Source of the DNA: JAJDAN01 sp046583095 | GTDB lineage: Bacteria > Myxococcota_A > UBA9160 > UBA4427 | Length of the DNA: 18,695 bases | Assembly: GCA_046583095.1 (NCBI GenBank) | Contig: JAYGDB010000159.1 | Span: forward strand, 1-18,695 | Direction: 5' to 3' | Shown here: piece after piece, positions 1 through 5,560 of the stretch | How positions within the stretch are numbered: the stretch's first letter is position 1 | How the letters are laid out: each line of letters starts with the position of its first letter | Translations under genes and position numbers: made by a program | Notes under the pieces: model-generated | Seen by the model: only the letters and a program-made list of their open reading frames with translations | Told to the model about the DNA's origin: nothing | Database searches by the model: none

Positions 1-1
1 A

Positions 2-607
2 GCTCTCAGCCCCGAGCAGGGAAAGCTCCAGGCGATCGCCCCCACCGAGATCTTCTTCACCTACGTGAAATCCGCGCTGCTCGCGGGCTTCATCATCTCG
101 CTCCCGGTCATCTTCTGGCAGATCTGGTCCTTCGTGGCCCCGGGCCTGTATGCAAACGAGAAGAAGGCGATGATTCCGTTCGTCACCAGCTCCACGGTCC
201 TCTTCGGGGGCGGTGCCACCTTCGGGTACTCGGTGGTCTTCCCGCTGATGTTCTCGTTCCTCACGGGCTTCGACAACGAGTTCGTGATCTCGGCGTGGAC
301 CATGAAGGAGGTCTTCTCGCTTACGTCGCGGATGTTCCTGGTCTTTGGCATCGCCTTCGAGTTGCCGCTCTTCATCTTTTTCCTGGCGATTGCGGGGATC
401 GTCACAGCCCCACAGCTGTTCCGGGCTACTCCCTACGCGGTGCTCGTGATGTTCGTGATGGGCGCGGTGCTGACCCCCCCGGACCCGGTCAGCCAGGTGT
501 TCCTGGCCGTGCCGCTGCTGGGCCTGTACCTGCTGGGGGTGGGCGTGGCGTGGATCTTCGATCCGAGCCGGCGGAAGCGGGAAGACACGGGAGGTTCCGC
601 CGACTAG
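2..607 (+). CDS. tatC: Sec-independent protein translocase TatC (3' part)
   Basis: TatC is the multi-spanning inner-membrane receptor of the twin-arginine pathway; with TatB it binds the RR signal peptide of folded exported proteins. The reading frame is open from base 2, so the start lies outside the window and about 201 C-terminal residues are visible. They include the conserved PTEIFFTYVK segment, the loop FVAPGLYANEKKA typical of TatC, and the LTPPDPVSQ motif before the last membrane segments. Four to five hydrophobic stretches are visible, as expected for the last two-thirds of a six-helix protein. The tail is short and charged (PSRRKREDTGG). The gene ends at TAG and converges on the GST-like gene 39 bp away. 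tatA/tatB may lie upstream, but they are not in the window. Confidence 0.95.
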   Translation, partial: ALSPEQGKLQAIAPTEIFFTYVKSALLAGFIISLPVIFWQIWSFVAPGLYANEKKAMIPFVTSSTVLFGGGATFGYSVVFPLMFSFLTGFDNEFVISAWTMKEVFSLTSRMFLVFGIAFELPLFIFFLAIAGIVTAPQLFRATPYAVLVMFVMGAVLTPPDPVSQVFLAVPLLGLYLLGVGVAWIFDPSRRKREDTGGSAD

Positions 608-624
608 CCGGCTGCGAGACACGA

Positions 625-639
625 ACCCGATTCCCGGGT
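625..639. terminator. Weak hairpin between convergent genes
   Basis: A 5-bp perfect stem (ACCCG at 625-629, CGGGT at 635-639) with a 5-nt loop sits in the 39-bp gap between the convergent tatC and GST-like genes. It has no T-run on either strand, so it is at most a weak or factor-assisted bidirectional terminator. Position is the main argument. Confidence 0.2.
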
Positions 640-646
640 GACGCGA

Positions 647-1960
647 TCAGCCGACTGAATACAAGCGCGCGTCCTGCCTCACGACTCGGCAGCCGGCCAG
701 GAGCTCTCCCAGGCCCAGGAGGGAGGCTCCGTTCGGGATTTTCTCGAGCAGCGTTTCGAGGGGCTGACGGTCTGCCCGCGCGAGTACCTTCTCGAGACGG
801 CACAGCATCCAGACCTGGTAGGGAACGACCATCCGCCGCCCGCTGACCCCGCCCAGCGAGTACTCGTGGGTGAGCGGGCCGTCGCCCCTCTGGATATCGC
901 CGAAGCCGGGGTCGGCGAAGAAGGTCTTGCCCGGCAGCTCGCTGCCGGGCTCGTGGGCGTCGCTGGCGATGAAAGCCGTCAGGCGCTCGATCGCCGAGAC
1001 GAGGACCGGCCACATTTCCTCGAAGAAGACCGCGACAACGGGGAGCAGGCTCTCCGGAACTGTGTCGTCCGGGAGCCAGGCGGCGCCGTCGCTGTTCGCA
1101 GGCCGGCCGATGAGTTCGCCGCCCGGACCGAGGGAGTAGAGCTTCTGGTCGTAGGTTCGCGCGTTGAGAGCTCCCTCGCCGTTGGTGCGCTCCACCCACT
1201 CGCACACCAGCGGAAAGTGCGTGCGCAGCGCGAAGCCCGAGACCGCGTCCCGATAGAGGTGTGCGTAGAGGGGGCCCATCAGGCCGAAGTCACCGAGACT
1301 CGGACGCCCGCCCAGCACGTAGTCGTGCACCGAGAAGTGCGCTTCGAGGAGGCCCAGGATGCGGTGTTGGCTCGCCTGCCAGGCTCTCTCGGTCTCGTCG
1401 TTGACGCCGAGGTGCACGAGACCCGCATAGACCCCGACGGGATCGCTGCGAGAGCGGGCGATCCCGAAGTCCTGCTCAAAGAGCCTGGCGCCGGCGGCGC
1501 GTCGGACGTCGCCAGCCTGGCCGGCGGCGAAGACGGCCCCCCACGTCTGCTCGTTGGCGCCCCGGTGACTCGGTTCGCGGCCGTCTTCGCTGAAAAACCA
1601 GCGCTCCCAGAAGCCGGGAACGACCATCCACTCGTCGGCGAGCAGTTCGATCAAGTAGGAGACGACCGCCTGGCGGGGGTGCGTTGCCGGGTCCGGCGAT
1701 ACCACCGGTTCGGGGTGCCTGGCCTCGCAGAAGTCGATGATCTCGCACGTATCCTGCACCCAGGTGCCGTCGGGCGCCTCGAGCTGAGGCACCGCGCCGC
1801 TGCCCGACTTCTGGGCGAGCAACCCCAGCATCAGCTCTGGAGTCGCCAGGATGTCCTCGAAGCCCTCCGCCAGGCCCCCCATCCGTTGCTTGTAGCGGAG
1901 ATAGGCGCGGGCCTTGCCGGAGAAGTAGCTGTGCTCCCAGGAGAAGAGCCGGTACGTCAC
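647..1960 (-). CDS. Glutathione S-transferase-like protein, 437 aa
   Basis: The N-terminal ~85 residues look like a GST thioredoxin-fold domain. An N-terminal YRLFSWEHSYFSGKAR segment is followed by AVPQLEAPDGTW, with the cis-proline P58 of the GST fold, and then VQDTCEIIDFCEARHPEP, where glutathione-binding polar residues usually sit. An all-helical region follows (about 100-270) with YVLGGRPSLGDFGLMGPLYAHL, the typical C-terminal GST signature around S/D. The protein then runs some 170 residues beyond a usual ~210-230 aa GST, and I do not recognise that extension. The start is GTG at 1958-1960, preceded by AGAGG. It lies 14 bp after the malic enzyme stop, so the two are probably co-transcribed. 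Substrate is unknown; a conjugating or isomerase role is a family-level guess. Confidence 0.8.
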   Translation of the reverse strand: MTYRLFSWEHSYFSGKARAYLRYKQRMGGLAEGFEDILATPELMLGLLAQKSGSGAVPQLEAPDGTWVQDTCEIIDFCEARHPEPVVSPDPATHPRQAVVSYLIELLADEWMVVPGFWERWFFSEDGREPSHRGANEQTWGAVFAAGQAGDVRRAAGARLFEQDFGIARSRSDPVGVYAGLVHLGVNDETERAWQASQHRILGLLEAHFSVHDYVLGGRPSLGDFGLMGPLYAHLYRDAVSGFALRTHFPLVCEWVERTNGEGALNARTYDQKLYSLGPGGELIGRPANSDGAAWLPDDTVPESLLPVVAVFFEEMWPVLVSAIERLTAFIASDAHEPGSELPGKTFFADPGFGDIQRGDGPLTHEYSLGGVSGRRMVVPYQVWMLCRLEKVLARADRQPLETLLEKIPNGASLLGLGELLAGCRVVRQDARLYSVG

Positions 1961-1974
1961 GAGGCCTCTGCGCC

Positions 1975-3261
1975 TCAGAGCTTGGCGATGTCGCCCGCGG
2001 TACGAACCAGGCGCTGCTCGTAGTCCCGGAGGTCGATCGGCTTGCGCGCAACGCCTGAGTCCATCGCCGCTTGGGCGACCGCAGTAGCCACGTACTGGAG
2101 GACGCGCGAGTCGAATGGCTTGGGAATGATGTAATCCGGCCCGAAGCCGAAGTCTTCGCCGGGATACGCTCGCTTGACGATGTCCGGCACCTCCTCGCCC
2201 CGCTGGGCCAGTTCCGCCAGCGCGTAGACTGCCGCCCGCTTCATGTCTTCGTTGATCGCGGTGGCACGCACGTCGAGGGCACCCCGAAAGATGAAGGGGA
2301 ACCCGAGCACGTTGTTGACCTGGTTGGGGTAATCGGAGCGACCGGTTGCCATGATGGCGTCCGGGCGCACGACCTTTACATCGTCCGGGGTGATTTCGGG
2401 GTTCGGGTTCGCCATGGCGAAGATAATCGGCCGCTCCGCCATCGATTCCACCATTTCCTTCGAGACCACGCCGCCCTGCGAGAGGCCGACGAAGACATCG
2501 GCGCCGTTCATCGCGTCGGCCAGGCTGCGGGCGTCGGTCTCCCGGGAGAATTCTTCCTTGTAGGAGTTCATGCCCTCGCTGCGGCCCTTGTAGAGCACGC
2601 CGCGGCTGTCGACCATCGTAATGTTCTCGCCCTGGGCACCGAGATCCTTGTACAGCTTGGAGCACGAGATCGAGGCGGCGCCTGCCCCGGCGACGACGAT
2701 GCGAAGCTCCTCGAGCTTCTGTCCGGTGATCTCACAGGCATTCAGGAGGGCAGCCGAGGAGATGATCGCCGTACCGTGCTGGTCGTCGTGGAAGACCGGG
2801 ATATCCAGGCTCTCCTTCAACCGCCGCTCGATCTCGAAACACTCGGGCGCCCGAATGTCTTCCAGGTTGATCCCCCCGAAGGTGGGCGCAATCAACTCGA
2901 TGGTCCGGATGATCTCCTCGGTATCCGTGCTGTCGATTTCGATGTCGAATACGTCGATGTCCGCGAAGCGCTTGAACAGGACCCCCTTGCCTTCCATCAC
3001 CGGCTTGCCGGCCAGGGCACCGATGTTGCCGAGCCCCAGCACCGCGGTGCCGTTCGAGATGACGGCGACGAGGTTTCCCTTGGCGGTGTAGAGGTAGGCA
3101 TCCTCGGGATTGCGTCCGATCTCGATACAAGGCGCTGCAACCCCGGGCGTATAGGCGAGGGACAGCTGCTCGGCCGTGTCCGTAGGCTTCGTCGGAACGA
3201 CCTTGAGCTTGCCCGGGCGCCCTGACGAGTGGTACGCGAGCGCGTCTTCCTTCAGGCTCAC
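1975..3261 (-). CDS. Malic enzyme, NAD(P)-dependent, short form
   Basis: Oxidatively decarboxylates malate to pyruvate and CO2, yielding NAD(P)H in the cytosol. The 428 aa match the short bacterial malic enzyme (malic N-domain plus Rossmann NAD-binding domain) without the C-terminal phosphotransacetylase-like domain of E. coli MaeB (~759 aa). Visible motifs are SLAYTPGVA (34-42, with the catalytic Tyr), GKGVLFKRFADID (91-103, with the catalytic Lys), FHDDQHGTA (157-165, metal-binding Asp), the dinucleotide-binding AGAGAA (191-196) and ANPNPE (284-289). The start is GTG, chosen because AGGAG lies 6 nt upstream (3268-3272). The gene follows the IclR-type regulator on the same strand by 159 bp and precedes the GST-like gene by 14 bp. 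Cofactor preference cannot be decided by eye. Confidence 0.95.
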   Translation of the reverse strand: MSLKEDALAYHSSGRPGKLKVVPTKPTDTAEQLSLAYTPGVAAPCIEIGRNPEDAYLYTAKGNLVAVISNGTAVLGLGNIGALAGKPVMEGKGVLFKRFADIDVFDIEIDSTDTEEIIRTIELIAPTFGGINLEDIRAPECFEIERRLKESLDIPVFHDDQHGTAIISSAALLNACEITGQKLEELRIVVAGAGAASISCSKLYKDLGAQGENITMVDSRGVLYKGRSEGMNSYKEEFSRETDARSLADAMNGADVFVGLSQGGVVSKEMVESMAERPIIFAMANPNPEITPDDVKVVRPDAIMATGRSDYPNQVNNVLGFPFIFRGALDVRATAINEDMKRAAVYALAELAQRGEEVPDIVKRAYPGEDFGFGPDYIIPKPFDSRVLQYVATAVAQAAMDSGVARKPIDLRDYEQRLVRTAGDIAKL

Positions 3262-3267
3262 GCACGA

Positions 3268-3272
3268 CTCCT
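3268..3272 (-). promoter_or_regulatory. Shine-Dalgarno site fixing the GTG start of malic enzyme
   Basis: AGGAG on the minus strand, 6 nt before the GTG at 3259-3261. It supports the non-ATG start over any internal ATG. Confidence 0.7.
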
Positions 3273-3294
3273 GGGACTTGTCCGGGGGGGGCGA

Positions 3295-3309
3295 CCTTGC
3301 GGCGCAAGG
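3295..3309. promoter_or_regulatory. 15-bp perfect palindrome upstream of malic enzyme
   Basis: CCTTGCG-G-CGCAAGG: two 7-bp arms around one central base, ending 34 bp before the malic enzyme start. IclR-family operators are commonly short palindromes of this size, and an iclR-type gene lies immediately upstream, so an operator is plausible. A leader-RNA hairpin is the alternative. The same gap (3262-3420) also holds a 5-bp stem CCGAC/GTCGG (3371-3386) shortly after the iclR stop, but no T-run and no convincing sigma-70 promoter. Confidence 0.4.
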
Positions 3310-3420
3310 ACCCGCACACCGAAGGCGGCAACGGGCGCGAAAGTCTAACAGATCCGCAGCCGCGACCCCCCCGACGCGAGAGTCGGCTCCAGCTGGGCGG
3401 GCCTCGAAAGCCGGGGGCGC

Positions 3421-4209
3421 CTAGCCTTTGAAGCCGAGCGCCGCCGACAGCCGCTGGGCCGCGGCGATCAGGGCCGGCATGACGTCCGAATGCAGCCTGT
3501 CCTCCGAAAGACGGAAGGACGGGCCCGAGACGGAGAGGGCGGCGAGAACCTCGCTGTTCTCACCAAAGACCGGGACCGCAGCGCAATTGAGCCCGCTCTC
3601 GCACTCACCCAGGTCGAGCGCAAAACCCTGACCCGCCACCGTTTGGAACTGGTCGAAGAGTTTGGCTCCATCCACCAAGGTTGCCGTCGTCACCGGCTCG
3701 AGCGAGCCGTGTGAGACCACCTCGCGCTCATAGGACTCCAGCACGCTCGTGTCCGCGCAGGCGACCAGAACCTTGCCTAGAGCACTGCAGTGCACCGGGA
3801 GCCTCTGGCCCACACGGGACGCCGTAACCAACAGCCGAAGAGGCTGAATGCCGTCCAGGTGGACGACCTCGAAATCTCGCAGCACACCGAGGTGGGCCGT
3901 TTCCCCCAGCTCTTCGACGAGTTTTCCCAACACGGGACGGGCGCGTTCGACTAGACTGTGGCTTCTCGCATACGCACGACCCAGTTCGAGGCAACGCACC
4001 CCGAGTCGGTAGCGGTCGGTGTCCGTGCTCTGCTCCACGTATCCACCCAGCTCCAGGGTGGCGAGCAGTCGGAACACGTTGTTCTTGTGAAGACCGAGAC
4101 GCCGCGAGAGCTCGCTGACTCCAAGCTCGGCTTCTTCGGAGAATGCTTCCAGCAACCGGAGGGCATTGCTGACCGTCTGAATCGTGTAATCGCTCTTGGG
4201 CTTACTCAT
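3421..4209 (-). CDS. IclR-family transcriptional regulator
   Basis: A 262-aa protein with the two-domain IclR architecture. An N-terminal winged helix-turn-helix (about 10-70) includes GVSELSRRLGLHKNNVFRLL (30-49) as the HTH and wing residues DRYRLG. A GAF-like effector domain (about 80-250) includes RLPVHCSALGKVLVA and GFALDLGECESGLNCAAVPV, both typical of the family's ligand pocket. ATG at 4207-4209 was chosen because AGAGGTG precedes it by a few bases and the family starts just before the HTH; a longer in-frame extension to 4293 has no family support. The gene points toward the malic enzyme and GST-like genes, which are candidate targets. Effector unknown. Confidence 0.92.
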   Translation of the reverse strand: MSKPKSDYTIQTVSNALRLLEAFSEEAELGVSELSRRLGLHKNNVFRLLATLELGGYVEQSTDTDRYRLGVRCLELGRAYARSHSLVERARPVLGKLVEELGETAHLGVLRDFEVVHLDGIQPLRLLVTASRVGQRLPVHCSALGKVLVACADTSVLESYEREVVSHGSLEPVTTATLVDGAKLFDQFQTVAGQGFALDLGECESGLNCAAVPVFGENSEVLAALSVSGPSFRLSEDRLHSDVMPALIAAAQRLSAALGFKG

Positions 4210-4283
4210 CGACACCTCTCTAGATGACGGTTGCCAGGGTTCGTCCATCAAGGAATTGGGAGCTTGCTGCGGGAATCTCTGCT

Positions 4284-4302
4284 CGAACTGCAATCAAGTT
4301 CG
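4284..4302. promoter_or_regulatory. Inverted repeat in the iclR leader (candidate operator)
   Basis: CGAACT (4284-4289) and AGTTCG (4297-4302) form perfect 6-bp arms around a 7-bp spacer. The repeat begins about 13 bp downstream of the proposed -10 box, where a bound repressor would block initiation or early elongation. IclR-family regulators often repress their own gene. A third CGAACT half-site occurs at 4462-4467. This arm sequence does not match the palindrome at 3295-3309. Confidence 0.35.
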
Positions 4303-4314
4303 CGCCGATCCAGA

Positions 4315-4341
4315 ATTAAAGCTAGGAGCGTTGCTTGTCAA
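4315..4341 (-). promoter_or_regulatory. Candidate sigma-70-type promoter for iclR
   Basis: On the minus strand a perfect -35 TTGACA (4336-4341) is followed by -10 TTTAAT (4315-4320, five of six consensus bases). The 15-bp spacer is shorter than the ideal 17 bp. It gives a ~100-nt leader before the iclR ATG and lies in the A/T-rich part of the gap. Confidence 0.45.
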
Positions 4342-4444
4342 GACTCGTTTGCAAAGAGCTTTCGGTCATGACACTATATTGAGTAGTCGGGACGGCTGAG
4401 AGGTCGGCGTTTCACAAACACAATTCGAAGCAGCGACCGACGTG

Positions 4445-4501
4445 AAAAAAAATGAGGTCTTCGAACTCGACGAGCGGGGCACGACAAGCTGCCTTGCCCC
4501 G
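4445..4501 (-). terminator. Candidate terminator downstream of lspA
   Basis: On the minus strand a 7-bp perfect stem (CGGGGCA at 4495-4501 pairing with TGCCCCG at 4475-4481, 13-nt loop) is followed by a smaller imperfect hairpin (about 4454-4468) that runs into eight consecutive T (4445-4452). Another 6-bp stem, CCCGTG/CACGGG (4511-4533), lies just after the lspA stop. The T-tract directly after the small hairpin is the best intrinsic-terminator arrangement in the window, although the strong stem itself is ~22 nt from the T-run. Confidence 0.4.
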
Positions 4502-4541
4502 AAATGTAGCCCCGTGAGGCGCGGGAGCACGGGCAAACGCT

Positions 4542-5036
4542 CTATCTGGCTCTCGATATCGCCTCGCGAGACAGCAAGTCGGTCATGAGGGCGGCGACCC
4601 CCATCACGATATAGACGTCGGCGGCATTGAAGTCGGGCCACGCGTAGCCCTGCCAGAGTCTCAAGTGCAGGAAGTCCACGACCTCCCCGCGCCACAGTCG
4701 GCCAATGAAGTTCCCAGCAGCGCCCGCGAGCACGAGACTCAACCCGAGAGACTGAATTCGGTCCCCGGGGGCCAGGCGCTGGTAGAAGGCGGCGATGACG
4801 ACGATTGCAGCCAGCGACACGACCGCGAACCCGATCCACCTCTCCCCCGAGGCCATCGAAGCAAACAATCCGAAGGCCGCGCCCGGATTTCGGGCATGGG
4901 TGATGTAGAAGAAGCCTTCGACGATCGGGATGCGTTCACCTTCGGCCAGACGAGACTCCACCAAGATCTTCGACAGCTGGTCGAGCGGGAGCGCTACCCC
5001 CACCACGCTGAGCAAGATCCGCAGCTTGGGGGCCAT
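4542..5036 (-). CDS. lspA: Lipoprotein signal peptidase (signal peptidase II)
   Basis: Inner-membrane aspartyl protease that removes the signal peptide of diacylglyceryl-modified prolipoproteins before the lipobox cysteine. The 164 aa are the normal family length. Visible motifs are LDQLSK (18-23), ARNPGAAFG (48-56), GAAGNFIGRL (105-114), VVDFL with catalytic D121, and FNAADVYI with catalytic D140. Four hydrophobic spans are apparent. The ATG (5034-5036) shares its A with the TGA stop of the preceding TPR lipoprotein gene (TGATG), implying translational coupling. It is the last gene of the PBP-TPR-lspA unit. Confidence 0.95.
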   Translation of the reverse strand: MAPKLRILLSVVGVALPLDQLSKILVESRLAEGERIPIVEGFFYITHARNPGAAFGLFASMASGERWIGFAVVSLAAIVVIAAFYQRLAPGDRIQSLGLSLVLAGAAGNFIGRLWRGEVVDFLHLRLWQGYAWPDFNAADVYIVMGVAALMTDLLSREAISRAR

Positions 5037-5560
5037 CAGCGAAGCTCCGATGCACTGAGTCGACCGTCGGTCCACACCTTCGGAGCCAGGTCCCACGCGC
5101 GTTCCAGGTAGGGGAGACCCGCATCGACCTGACCCCCCGCATACAGAGCCTGACCCCGCAATCCAATCAGGTGCGGCTCGACCCTCGGGGAGAGGCGACC
5201 CTCCGCGCGCAGCAAGGCGTCGGCTTTGTCGAGGAACGAAAGTGCCCACTCCGGCTCCGGGCCCTCCGCGTGGTGGCGCGCGATGGCCAGATACGCGTAG
5301 GGGTTCGTCGGATCGACGCGAAGCGCTTCCTCGTAGCTGCCGAGCGCGCGCTGCGACTGCTGCAGCTCATCGGCTTCGAGTCCCTTGAGGATCATCCGAA
5401 GCGAGGCCCTGCGGGCGGGATCTCCTTGATCGACGACCTCGCTGATCCGAAGGGGCTGGACTCGCTTCGAAGGAAGCCGCGCGAACCGCAGAGAACACGC
5501 AGAGGCAACGAAAAAGAACACGCATAGCAGCGCAACGCAGGCGGTCCAGGTTCGAGTCAA
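5036..5560 (-). CDS. TPR-containing putative lipoprotein, TTG start
   Basis: A 174-aa protein when started at TTG (5558-5560). That codon overlaps the TGA of the penicillin-binding protein gene by the TTGA arrangement; no ATG lies near the expected N-terminus. The N-terminus is a signal peptide (about 7-21, ALLCVFFFVASA) with C22 as the likely lipidated cysteine; the lipobox ASAC has Ala rather than Leu at -3, so lipidation is probable, not certain. Residues ~50-165 contain TPR-like helices, including ALGSYEEALRVDPTNPYAYL (72-91), a classic TPR, and GLRGQALYAGGQVDAGLPYL. The product would be an envelope scaffold protein. Its position between a peptidoglycan synthase and lspA suggests a role in cell-envelope assembly and processing by LspA. 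The exact partner is unknown. Confidence 0.75.
   Translation of the reverse strand: MTRTWTACVALLCVFFFVASACSLRFARLPSKRVQPLRISEVVDQGDPARRASLRMILKGLEADELQQSQRALGSYEEALRVDPTNPYAYLAIARHHAEGPEPEWALSFLDKADALLRAEGRLSPRVEPHLIGLRGQALYAGGQVDAGLPYLERAWDLAPKVWTDGRLSASELR

Larger units (their letters stand above)
4210..4541. other. Intergenic regulatory region between lspA and the iclR-type gene
   Basis: 332 bp without a credible gene, noticeably richer in A/T than the flanking genes in its middle part (about 4290-4460). On the minus strand, from lspA toward iclR, it holds two hairpins and a T-tract after lspA, a TTGACA-type promoter, and an inverted repeat between that promoter and the iclR start. The short open frames here have no family resemblance and no convincing ribosome-binding sites. 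Confidence 0.7.

Noticed and set aside
1961..2665. Upstream extension of the GST-like frame into the malic enzyme gene
   Set aside because: It is an out-of-frame reading of malic enzyme; GTG 1960 with a nearby AGAGG gives a normal GST N-terminus.
866..3225. Two plus-strand frames of ~385 codons (866-2023 and 2071-3225) opposite the GST-like and malic enzyme genes
   Set aside because: Both are mirror frames of well-supported genes and show no recognisable domains.
4366..4386. TATAGT/TATATT boxes near 4374-4381 as extra promoters
   Set aside because: Neither strand has a -35 hexamer at a workable distance, and no gene starts downstream on the plus strand.
4366..4839. 157-codon minus-strand frame over the end of lspA and the intergenic region
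   Set aside because: It overlaps lspA in another frame, and the intergenic part has no coding character.
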